Source: Parvularcula sp039818345 | GTDB lineage: Bacteria > Pseudomonadota > Alphaproteobacteria > Caulobacterales > Parvularculaceae | Direction of reading: 5' to 3' | Length of the DNA: 64,000 nucleotides | Assembly: GCA_039818345.1 (NCBI GenBank) | Contig: JBCBUC010000010.1 | Coordinates: 43,784-107,783 of the forward strand | Part shown: in pieces, positions 53,771 to 61,450 of the stretch | Layout: each line of letters begins with the position of its first letter | Numbering within the stretch: position 1 is the first letter of the stretch | Translations under genes and position numbers: made by a program | Notes under the pieces: model-generated | Seen by the model: the letters and a program-made list of their open reading frames with translations, nothing else | Database searches by the model: none | Told to the model about the DNA's origin: nothing

Positions 53771-54321
53771 GCCGCGGCCGCCGCATCCTGCCGCATCGCA
53801 AGGATCGCGCGGTAAGCTGCATTGACGTTGGCTGCTTCGACTTGCGCGCGCTTGATCGCATCCGCGTTGCAGCCGCGGGCGGCCAGTGCATCAGGATGGC
53901 ATTCCTTCATGCGTTGGCGCCACGCCGATTTGACCTGAGCCATGCTGGCGTTCTGCGCGACGCCAAGCACATGGCTTGGATTGGCAAGGCCCGAATTCCT
54001 CGAAGGACGCTTGGGCGGATCAAAACGCCCCTGCGGACCGCGGGCTTGGAAGGGCTGACGCTCCTCCCTTTTGCGCTTCGGCGCTTGCGGTTTTGATATT
54101 TCCTCATCGCCAAGCATCACAGCGGAAATGCTGGCGCGGTTGATCGCGATCTCGCCCGACTGGGTCTTGACCATCAAGAAGGGACTGCTTCCGACAAACA
54201 AGCTGTTGATGGTCGCCGTTTTAGGCAGACGCAACGAGCCCTTGAACGAGCGGCCATCGCAAAGTTGGATCTCGACACGGCGCGAGACCATCGATGGTTT
54301 AAGCTTAGCTGGTCCAAACAT
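53767..54321 (-). CDS. J-domain protein with N-terminal Sm-like beta domain
   Basis: 184 residues. The C-terminal J-domain (about residues 112-178) has the HPD motif at 142-144 (MKECHPDAL) and a short acidic/helical end, so it should dock on DnaK. The N-terminal ~70 residues are beta-rich (VEIQLCDGRSFKGSLRL, FLMVKTQSGEIAINRASI) and look like a small Sm/OB-type barrel; an 80-residue basic, Pro/Arg linker (PKRKREERQPFQARGPQG) connects them. Start ATG 54321 with AGGAGG about 10 bases upstream. Function unknown. Confidence 0.75.
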   Translation of the reverse strand: MFGPAKLKPSMVSRRVEIQLCDGRSFKGSLRLPKTATINSLFVGSSPFLMVKTQSGEIAINRASISAVMLGDEEISKPQAPKRKREERQPFQARGPQGRFDPPKRPSRNSGLANPSHVLGVAQNASMAQVKSAWRQRMKECHPDALAARGCNADAIKRAQVEAANVNAAYRAILAMRQDAAAAA

Positions 54322-54361
54322 TGGCTTGGGTCCTCCTGAGGACCAAGGCTATGCAGAGCGT

Positions 54362-55237
54362 GTGCCGCCTCCTCTGATCACCCGTTTCGCGCCATCGCCC
54401 ACGGGGCTCTTGCACCTTGGCCATGCCTACTCCGCCCTTCTCAACTTCGACCTCGCCAAAAGAGCGGGCGGCAGCTTTCGTTTGCGCATCGAGGATATCG
54501 ACCAAACCCGCTGTCAGCTTGGCTTTGAGGAGGCCATTGGTAAGGATTTGTTATGGTTAGGAATTGAGCCCGATGGCGAGGTCATTCGCCAGTCTGAGCG
54601 CTTCGATCTTTACCAAAACGCTGTCATGTCGCTGGCCGATCGTGGTCTCGTTTACCGCTGTTTCAAAACGCGCGCTGAGCTCCAGGCAACGCTTTCAGCG
54701 CCCCAAAACGGCACACCGATGCGTTCTGCCATGCAAATTGCGACGGGACGGCTATCTGCAAATGAGGAAGAACATCTGATCAGCGAAGGCCGCGCGTTCG
54801 CTTGGCGTCTCGACGCGATGCAAGCCGCAGATGCGCTGCGTGGACGTCCGCTGACTTGGCACGAAGAGATCGAAGGTCAGCCCGGTCATCAGCACGCTAT
54901 TGATCTGTCCTTGCTCACCGATGAGGTGATCGCACGCAAGGACGTCCCCACCAGTTATCACCTCGCCTCAGTCATTGATGACGCGGCGCAAGGGGTCACA
55001 TTGGTCTGGCGGGGCGAAGACCTCAACGAGGCCATTCCTCTACACCGGGTGCTGCAAGAGCTTCTCAGTCTGCCCGCGCCTGCCTATCGGCATCACAAGC
55101 TGATCACCGATGCGGACGGTCGTCGCCTTGCCAAACGCGATAAAGCAAAGACGCTTCAGTCCCTGAAGGAAGGCGGCGCAACACCGTCAGACATTAGGCA
55201 GCAACTGGAGCTTCCGACAACGGATGAAGCGACCTGA
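54362..55237 (+). CDS. gluQ: Glutamyl-Q tRNA(Asp) synthetase
   Basis: 291 residues. A class I catalytic core without anticodon-binding domain that attaches glutamate to queuosine on tRNA-Asp: FAPSPTGLLHLGHAYSALLN (HIGH-type), RIEDIDQTR, GHQHAIDLSLLTDEVIARKD and the KMSKS analogue LAKRDKAKTL. The zinc-binding cysteine pair of E. coli GluQ is incomplete here (YRCFKTRAEL has only one Cys). GTG at 54362 is the only plausible start; upstream codons overlap the J-domain gene. Its end overlaps the convergent DnaA-like gene by 44 bases. Confidence 0.92.
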   Translation: MPPPLITRFAPSPTGLLHLGHAYSALLNFDLAKRAGGSFRLRIEDIDQTRCQLGFEEAIGKDLLWLGIEPDGEVIRQSERFDLYQNAVMSLADRGLVYRCFKTRAELQATLSAPQNGTPMRSAMQIATGRLSANEEEHLISEGRAFAWRLDAMQAADALRGRPLTWHEEIEGQPGHQHAIDLSLLTDEVIARKDVPTSYHLASVIDDAAQGVTLVWRGEDLNEAIPLHRVLQELLSLPAPAYRHHKLITDADGRRLAKRDKAKTLQSLKEGGATPSDIRQQLELPTTDEAT

Positions 55238-55586
55238 CGCGGCGCAGTCGCTCAACCGCCCAAAGCCGCTTCAAACTCTCTTCGATCGCATCAAGTTGCC
55301 GGTCAAAGGCAACGTCATCGCGCTTGTCTTCGACAAGACTGCAAGCGTAAGCAACGGTCGTCCGCTCACGCCTGAAAGCATCGCCTGTATCTCTAAAGCT
55401 CAGACCAAAGACGACATGTACAAGGTACATGGCCACCTGCCTTGCAAATGCGATGTCCGTCTGGGACCTGCTTTTTGCAAGAAGCGCTGCCCGCGATACA
55501 CTGAACTTTCGACTGGTCACGTTGATGACCAAATCCGCTGCTGCGGCAAACTCGTCGGGCCCTTGCGGCAAATCCCATGCGCGCAT
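55194..55586 (-). CDS. Stand-alone DnaA domain-IV helix-turn-helix protein
   Basis: 130 residues from ATG 55586 (AAAGGGG about 7 bases upstream); the open frame to 55640 is rejected. Residues about 40-100 match DnaA domain IV: SQTDIAFARQVAMYLVHVVF and the DnaA signature region DTGDAFRRERTTVAYACSLV. No ATPase domain is present, so it is a DNA-binding protein, not the initiator. In Caulobacter and Rhodobacter such a domain forms GafY or the first half of GafA, the GTA activators; that equivalence is only a hypothesis here, since no gafZ-like gene is adjacent. Confidence 0.85.
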   Translation of the reverse strand: MRAWDLPQGPDEFAAAADLVINVTSRKFSVSRAALLAKSRSQTDIAFARQVAMYLVHVVFGLSFRDTGDAFRRERTTVAYACSLVEDKRDDVAFDRQLDAIEESLKRLWAVERLRRVRSLHPLSEAPVAA

Positions 55587-55640
55587 TGCGTATCCCCTTT
55601 GAAATGATCCCGTCCTCTCGACCATAGAGTATGCAAACAC

Positions 55641-55769
55641 TCCGAGGATAAGATTCTCAAATTGATACAGAGGAATTTTGTTGTAATTTTGATAGATCGT
55701 ATAAAGAACTTGTTTAGGAACAGACGTGGCCTCTGGTTAACGCGATTGGTTTGCTTGTGGTTAGCCCCG
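55641..55769 (-). promoter_or_regulatory. AT-rich upstream region of the DnaA-like gene
   Basis: 129 bases between the DnaA-like gene and proS, markedly AT-rich against the surrounding sequence. On the minus strand it holds a TTATCCTCG (55643-55651), close to the DnaA-box TTATCCACA (7 of 9), beside a GATTC (55652-55656; GANTC, CcrM site). AT-rich stretches such as GTATAAAG could be promoter elements. No coding region or RNA is evident. Confidence 0.45.
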
Positions 55770-57119
55770 TTAAGAATTGAGGGCTACTAGCTCCGCGATC
55801 ACCGTGCCAGCAATCGTCGCTGCCGCTTCATCAGCGGGCAGACTCACCTTCTCGCCCGTGGCGCGCTGCTTCCACTCAACTTCGCCCGCAGCAAGGCCGC
55901 GGGGACCAATGGTGAGTTGATGCGGGATGCCGCAGAGGTCCATACGGGCGAACTTTTCGCCGGGTCGGTCGCCGCTATCGTCATAAAGGACATCGAGCCC
56001 TGCAGTTTCGAGTGCGAGCTCGATCGCGGCGCAGAGTTCATCACAGGCGGGATCACCGGCCTTGAGATTGATCAACGCAACATGGAACGGTGCAACGGTC
56101 ACCGGCCAAATCGGGCCATTGTCGTCATGGTGCGCTTCGATCAATGCGCCGAGCAAGCGCGAAACCCCGACACCATAGGAGCCCATCTCCAGATCGACCT
56201 CTTTGCCCTCGTCGGTCTGAACGCGGGCCTTCAATGGTTCGGAATATTTTGTTCCGAAGTAGAAGATGTGCCCGACCTCAATACCGCGGAGTGCGCGGCG
56301 GTCGTCTTGCGGCACCTCGTTATAGGCCGTCTCGTCATGCATCTCATCCGTCGCCGCATAAAGACTGGTCCAAGCGTCAAAGATCGGTTCGAGATCGCTG
56401 GCGAAATCGGTGTCGGCGGGCGGAACAGCAAGTTCCGTCATGCCCTTATGGAAAAAGACATCGCTTTCGCCATTTTCGGCCAGCACGACAAACTCGTGGG
56501 TCAGATCCCCGCCAATCGGACCGGGATCAGCCTTCACGGGGATGACGCTCAAACCCATGCGGTGAAACGTTCGCAGATAGGCAACGAACATTTTGAGGTA
56601 GGAGAGCCGCGCGGCATCGGGGCTCACGTCAAAACTGTACGTGTCCTTCATCAAAAACTCCCGGCCGCGCATCACACCGAAGCGAGGACGCACCTCATCA
56701 CGGAATTTCCACTGGATGTGATAGAGGAGCTTTGGCAATTGTTTGTATGATTTGATATTGGCACGGACTATTTCTGTGATCATTTCCTCATTGGTTGGGC
56801 CATAGAGCATGTCCCGATCATGCCGGTCCTTTATACGGAGCATCTCAGGGCCGTATGCGTCGTAACGGCCGCTCTCTGTCCATAGACTTGCGGGTTGGAT
56901 CGTCGGCATCAAAAGCTCAATCGCGCCTGCCCTGTCTTGCTCCTCGCGCACGATCGCCTCGATTTTCCGAAGGACACGAAGACCCAGCGGCAACCAGGCA
57001 TAAATTCCCGCCGCTTCTTGGCGGATCATGCCGCTGCGCAGCATCAACCGATGCGATGCGATTTGCGCTTCCCCAGGCGTTTCCTTGAGGGTCGGGAGGT
57101 AGAAATCAGAAAGGCGCAT
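55770..57119 (-). CDS. proS: Prolyl-tRNA synthetase, short alphaproteobacterial type
   Basis: 449 residues, class II synthetase. Motif 1 region (LLRLGMIRQEAAGIYAWLPL-like RSGMIRQEAAGIYAWLPLGL), motif 2 (IQWKFRDEVRPRFGVMRGRE) and motif 3 (GSYGVGVSRLLGALIEAHHD); C-terminal anticodon domain ends in VIAELVALNS. Lacks the ~180-residue insertion (editing) domain of the E. coli enzyme, as expected for alphaproteobacteria. ATG 57119 with AGGA upstream. Ends 129 bases upstream of the DnaA-like gene. Confidence 0.97.
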   Translation of the reverse strand: MRLSDFYLPTLKETPGEAQIASHRLMLRSGMIRQEAAGIYAWLPLGLRVLRKIEAIVREEQDRAGAIELLMPTIQPASLWTESGRYDAYGPEMLRIKDRHDRDMLYGPTNEEMITEIVRANIKSYKQLPKLLYHIQWKFRDEVRPRFGVMRGREFLMKDTYSFDVSPDAARLSYLKMFVAYLRTFHRMGLSVIPVKADPGPIGGDLTHEFVVLAENGESDVFFHKGMTELAVPPADTDFASDLEPIFDAWTSLYAATDEMHDETAYNEVPQDDRRALRGIEVGHIFYFGTKYSEPLKARVQTDEGKEVDLEMGSYGVGVSRLLGALIEAHHDDNGPIWPVTVAPFHVALINLKAGDPACDELCAAIELALETAGLDVLYDDSGDRPGEKFARMDLCGIPHQLTIGPRGLAAGEVEWKQRATGEKVSLPADEAAATIAGTVIAELVALNS

Positions 57120-57204
57120 GCTGGATCCTGGAGCCGAAACGATGGGTGATCACCGCTCTGTTCCGGAAGGGATCGCTGGCGTCAACGCCTCATCGTGCGC
57201 AACG

Positions 57205-58566
57205 CTAGCAGGTCAGCTCTTGAAGCCGCTTGGTCGCAGCCCGCGCCAATGATCCAGTTTGCGCAAGATCGAGGGTTTGGAGAACACCCCGCTCCACCAC
57301 GCGTCGACCCTCAACAAAAAGATCGCGCACGCGATGGGGGCCCGTCAAAACGAGCGCTGCCACGGGATCCCAAGCGCCAAGACCGCCCCATTCATCAAGG
57401 CTCCAGACCGCGATGTCAGCGCGTTTTCCGCTCTCGAGGATTCCGCAGTCGTCACGGCCCAAAACCTGAGCGCCGCCTCGGGTGGCAAGCTCCAGCGCGG
57501 TCCGCGGTTCCATTTCAGCGGCGCCGCCCTTCACCCTTTGCAGCATCAAGGCGTGCCGCGCCTCGGCCAAGAGATGACCCGAATCGCTCGACGCCGAGCC
57601 GTCCACGCCAAGCCCGACGCGGATCTCATGGACTCGCATCGACGCGATGGGCGCGATTCCGCTTCCCAGGCGACAATTGGAGTACGGACAATGGGCCACA
57701 CCTGTCTTGGTCCGCGCAAAAAGATGGACCTCTTCGTCATCAAGCTGGACACAGTGGGCGTGCCACACATCGTCACCGACCCAGCCTAGCTCCTCCGCAT
57801 ACTGCCCAGGGCGGCAACCAAAATGCTCCAGCGAATAACGGACGTCTTCGTCATTTTCGGCGAGGTGGGTGTGCAGGAGAAGACCGTGCTTTCGGCCAAG
57901 CTCTGCGCTTTGAACCATAAGCTCTTTACTGACCGAAAATGGAGAACAGGGCGCGATCGCCACCTGCACCATGGCGCCGGGCTCGGGGTCATGGAACGCC
58001 GAAATCACCCGCTCGCAATCAGCCAGGATTGCGTCTTCATCCTCGACCATGCTGTCCGGCGGGAGGCCGCCTTTGCTTTCGCCTATGCTCATGCTGCCGC
58101 GGGTTGCGTGGAAGCGCATGCCGACGCTCTTCGCCGCAGCAATGGTGTCATCGAGCTTCACGCCCTCAGGATAAAAATACTGGTGATCAGACGACATGGT
58201 GCAGCCCGACAGCGCGAGCTCTGAGAGCCCCACTTGTGCGGCCAGCGCAAAGTCTTCTGGGCGGAGCTTCGGCCAGATCTGATACAGCGCCGTGAGCCAA
58301 CCAAAGAGCGGTTTGCTCGCGCCCTGGGGCACCGCGCGGGTGAGCGACTGGAAAAGGTGATGATGGGTGTTCACAAGACCCGGCGTCACCACACAGCCTG
58401 AGGCGTCAACGATGCTAACATCAGGATCAACCACCGGAAGAGCATCAGCCTCACCGACCTCTGTCACCACACCATCGGTGACCAGAACATAGCCGCCCAA
58501 GATCTCGCGGCGGTCGTCGTCCATGGTAACAACGACATCGGCATCTTTGATCAGTGTGCTAGCGAT
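57205..58566 (-). CDS. 8-oxoguanine deaminase (amidohydrolase), apparently non-ATG start
   Basis: 453 residues if read from an ATC codon at 58566. Zn amidohydrolase: NTHHHLFQSL (HxH-type), HTHLAEND, HAHCVQLDD, GLGVDGSASSD. Long stretches (SELALSGCTMSSDHQYF, MRFHATRGSMSIGESKGGLP, APCSPFSVSKELM) match the 8-oxoguanine/guanine deaminase branch, which turns 8-oxoguanine into urate. The only strong ribosome-binding site (AAGGAG) is 7 bases before that ATC, inside the end of the permease gene; the next ATG (58524) would remove the first conserved strand. Clustered with purine permeases and xanthine dehydrogenase. Confidence 0.85.
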   Translation of the reverse strand: MASTLIKDADVVVTMDDDRREILGGYVLVTDGVVTEVGEADALPVVDPDVSIVDASGCVVTPGLVNTHHHLFQSLTRAVPQGASKPLFGWLTALYQIWPKLRPEDFALAAQVGLSELALSGCTMSSDHQYFYPEGVKLDDTIAAAKSVGMRFHATRGSMSIGESKGGLPPDSMVEDEDAILADCERVISAFHDPEPGAMVQVAIAPCSPFSVSKELMVQSAELGRKHGLLLHTHLAENDEDVRYSLEHFGCRPGQYAEELGWVGDDVWHAHCVQLDDEEVHLFARTKTGVAHCPYSNCRLGSGIAPIASMRVHEIRVGLGVDGSASSDSGHLLAEARHALMLQRVKGGAAEMEPRTALELATRGGAQVLGRDDCGILESGKRADIAVWSLDEWGGLGAWDPVAALVLTGPHRVRDLFVEGRRVVERGVLQTLDLAQTGSLARAATKRLQELTC

Positions 58567-59906
58567 GACGAGGCTCCTTCGGGATTGGGCATCAGAAGAT
58601 TGAGGGTGACAGCCAGGAAAGCGGCTGGAACAACGCCGGATGTCATGAGGATCCGCGGCAGCTCTGGCAAGCCCGCCACCGCGCCGGGCTCGAGCTGAAG
58701 CCCCAGACCAACAGAGATCGCAAGCGCTGCAATCAGGAGATTGCGCTGGTTCCACGTGACCGATGACAGCATGGAGATTCCCGCCCCCGCCACCATCCCA
58801 AACATGATGATAACGCTGCCGCCTAGAACCTCGATCGGTATGGAGATAATCACGGCACCGATTTTTGGGACGATCCCGCAGACAATCAGAAAAAGAGCGC
58901 CGAGGGCCACGACATGGCGGCTCATCACACCGGTCATCGCGACGAGCCCCACGTTCTGACTGAAGGACGAATTTGGCAACGCGCCAAACGCGGCGGCCAG
59001 CGCTGTGCCGAAACCATCGGCCGCAACCGCGCCCGTGAGCTCTTTATCGGTCGCCTCCCGACCTGCCCCACTCTCGGCGATCGCGCTCACGTCACCAATG
59101 GTCTCGATACCAGAGACCAGGACCATGGCGCAGAAACCCGCCACCGCGGCAAAGGTGAATTTGAGGCCAAAGGGCATGAGTTGCGGCGTGCTGAGCCATG
59201 ACGCCTCGCCCACCGCGCCAAAATCCACCCGGCCAAGGGCCAGCGCCACAAGGTAGCCCGCGATCAATCCCAAGAGGACCGATGCTGTGCCCAAAAGACC
59301 CTTCGAAAAAATCCGTAAGCCGAGGGTCACAACAATCGTGACGATCGCCAAGGACCAGGAGAGCGGCGCGCCATAGGCCGGCGTACCAATCGCAGGAACA
59401 CCGCCCGCCGCATACTGAATACCCACCCGAACCAACGACAAGCCGATCAACAGGACAACAATGCCGGTCACAAGAGGCGGCAGCGCGAACCGCAACCGCT
59501 TCACAAAAGGTGCGAGGGACAAATGAAACAAGCCGCCCACCAACGCCCCGGCAAAGAGGATGGAGAGCCCCTCCGTTCCTCTCCCGGCAACAAGGGGCAG
59601 CATCATCGGCAAAAACGCAAAGCTGGTGCCTTGCACAATCGGTAGCCGCGCGCCCACTGGACCGAATCCGTGGGTTTGGCCGAGAGTCGCAAGTCCAGCG
59701 AACAGCATGCTGGCCTGAACGAGGGTGACAACGACGCCCTCATCGCCTGTCCCGAGGCCCGCAGCGCCAGCAACAAGAAGCGCCGGGGTCACGTTGCTCA
59801 CAAACATCGCAAGGATGTGCTGGATCCCTAAGGGGACCGCCTGTGAAAGGGGCGGGAAATGATTGGGATCCCGGCTTGGGTCCACGGTCTCATTGGCCGC
59901 CGTCAT
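58551..59906 (-). CDS. Uracil/xanthine permease (NCS2, NAT family)
   Basis: 451 residues, about fourteen membrane segments. NAT signature ALPNSSFSQNVGLVAMTGV (QNxGxxxxT with T) and the conserved GLSLVRVGIQY/GARLPIVQGTSFAF segments. Probably a proton symporter of xanthine or urate; specificity not readable. ATG 59906 overlaps the stop of the azgA-type gene (ATGA), so the three genes form one operon. Its end overlaps the deaminase start. Confidence 0.9.
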   Translation of the reverse strand: MTAANETVDPSRDPNHFPPLSQAVPLGIQHILAMFVSNVTPALLVAGAAGLGTGDEGVVVTLVQASMLFAGLATLGQTHGFGPVGARLPIVQGTSFAFLPMMLPLVAGRGTEGLSILFAGALVGGLFHLSLAPFVKRLRFALPPLVTGIVVLLIGLSLVRVGIQYAAGGVPAIGTPAYGAPLSWSLAIVTIVVTLGLRIFSKGLLGTASVLLGLIAGYLVALALGRVDFGAVGEASWLSTPQLMPFGLKFTFAAVAGFCAMVLVSGIETIGDVSAIAESGAGREATDKELTGAVAADGFGTALAAAFGALPNSSFSQNVGLVAMTGVMSRHVVALGALFLIVCGIVPKIGAVIISIPIEVLGGSVIIMFGMVAGAGISMLSSVTWNQRNLLIAALAISVGLGLQLEPGAVAGLPELPRILMTSGVVPAAFLAVTLNLLMPNPEGASSSLAH

Positions 59907-61216
59907 GCCGCGTCGATGAAAATAAACTTCGCCAAGAACACGGCGGCCAAGACCATCACACCGCCGGACAATTCTTTCACGCGCCCGGAGCCGATTTTGA
60001 GAACCGCGAACGTCACAAAACCAAAGCCAAGACCCGTCGCGATCGAATAGGTAAGCGGCATACTGATCGCTGTAACCACCACAGGCACAAAGCTCGTCAC
60101 GTCGTCCCAGTCAGTCGCCGCAAGACCGCTTGCCATGACGCAGCCGACAAAAACGAGCGCCGCACCCGTTGCATAGGGCCCCACCGATTGGGCGAGTGGC
60201 GCAAAAAAGAGCGACAAGAGAAAAAGACACGCCACAACGACGGCGGTCAAACCTGTTCGGCCGCCAGCGCGCACACCGGCTGCGCTCTCCACATAGCTGG
60301 TCACGGATGAGGTTCCGATCAGTGAACCGATGAGCGTCGCTGAGCTGTCCGCAATCAGTGCACGGTTAAGGCGTGGCAGCTTACCGTCCTCATCGAGAAG
60401 GTTGGCCTTGCTCGCCACACCGACAAGTGTGCCCGCGGTATCGAACATATCGACGAACAAGAACGAGATGATCACCGTGGCGAGCGCAAGCTCTGCCGCC
60501 GAAGCGATGTCTAATGCCAAGAAAGTGGGCGCCAAACTGGGCGGCGGCGACCCCACCCAGTTAAGGTCGGTCAGCCCGAACAGTGCAGCAACAATGGTCG
60601 CGCCGATCATGCCGATCAAAATGCCGCCCGGAACCTTGAGGGTCTCCAAAATACCGATCGCTAAAAAGCAAACCACCCCGAGGACGAGCACCGGGGAGCT
60701 CAAATCCCCTAAGCCCACAAGCGTGGCAGGGTTATCGGCGACGACGCCCATGCTGCTCAGGCCAATGATGATCAAAAATAGCCCGATCCCGGCGGAGATT
60801 GCCATTTTAAGCTCGCGCGGGATGGCATTGATCACCCATTCGCGAACCGGCAGGACACTCAGCACAATGAAGATAATCCCTGAGACAAAGACAGCGCCAA
60901 GCGCGGTCTCCCAAGGCAATCCCATGCCGATCACCACGCCATACGTAAAAAAGGCATTGAGCCCCATCCCCGGCGCCACGGCGATTGGATAGTTCGCGTA
61001 AAGCCCCATAATGAGGCTGCCGACCGCGGCGGCAACACAGGTCGCAGCGAACACCGCGCCCTCGTCGAGACCGGCCTGGGCCAAAATCTGTGGGTTGATG
61101 AAGATGATGTAGGCCATCGCGACAAAGGTCGTGCAGCCCGCCATGATCTCGCGGGGAATAGTTGTCCCCTGCGCTGAAAGACCGAAAAAGCGATCCAACA
61201 CCCCGCTACCGCCCAC
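59903..61216 (-). CDS. AzgA-type adenine/guanine/hypoxanthine permease (NCS2)
   Basis: About 437 residues, many hydrophobic segments. Starts with LDRFFGLSAQGTTIPREI and the AzgA-like MAYIIFINPQILAQAG, APGMGLNAFFTYGVV, SYVESAAGVRAGGRTGLTAV and FVDMFDTAGTLVGVA. Two GTG starts are possible, 61216 (AAGAGG 8 bases upstream, preferred) and 61225. Divergent from xdhA. The promoter region between (61217-61450, 234 bases) contains a palindrome. Confidence 0.92.
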   Translation of the reverse strand: MGGSGVLDRFFGLSAQGTTIPREIMAGCTTFVAMAYIIFINPQILAQAGLDEGAVFAATCVAAAVGSLIMGLYANYPIAVAPGMGLNAFFTYGVVIGMGLPWETALGAVFVSGIIFIVLSVLPVREWVINAIPRELKMAISAGIGLFLIIIGLSSMGVVADNPATLVGLGDLSSPVLVLGVVCFLAIGILETLKVPGGILIGMIGATIVAALFGLTDLNWVGSPPPSLAPTFLALDIASAAELALATVIISFLFVDMFDTAGTLVGVASKANLLDEDGKLPRLNRALIADSSATLIGSLIGTSSVTSYVESAAGVRAGGRTGLTAVVVACLFLLSLFFAPLAQSVGPYATGAALVFVGCVMASGLAATDWDDVTSFVPVVVTAISMPLTYSIATGLGFGFVTFAVLKIGSGRVKELSGGVMVLAAVFLAKFIFIDAA

Positions 61217-61315
61217 GCTTTGCACCTCTTATCGACCCTGCTGAACGCGCAAGGCGCCTTTTTTCGCCAAAACGCAGCGCAAAGCCGCGACATCATGTCT
61301 GAACGGTTGACGTTT

Positions 61316-61331
61316 TTGCACGATCGCGCAA
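61316..61331. promoter_or_regulatory. Palindromic operator candidate between purine permease and xdhA
   Basis: TTGCACGATCGCGCAA equals its reverse complement at 14 of 16 positions. It lies in the shared upstream region of azgA-type permease (about 100 bases away) and xdhA (about 120 bases away), overlapping a TTGACG -35-like hexamer just to its left (61307-61312). A good position for a dimeric repressor of purine breakdown. Which regulator binds is unknown. Confidence 0.4.
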
Positions 61332-61450
61332 CCCCTAAAAGCAAGTGCAGCATCGGCAAAAGCGCCCATGCGGTTGACGAGGGTTCTGGTTCCAGCCTTT
61401 GGGCGAAACCGCGACTTGCTCTACCACATTGGGGCACGGCGGACAGGGCT

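Noticed and set aside
55917..56750. 277-codon plus-strand ORF opposite proS
   Set aside because: Antisense to a confident synthetase gene; no motif.
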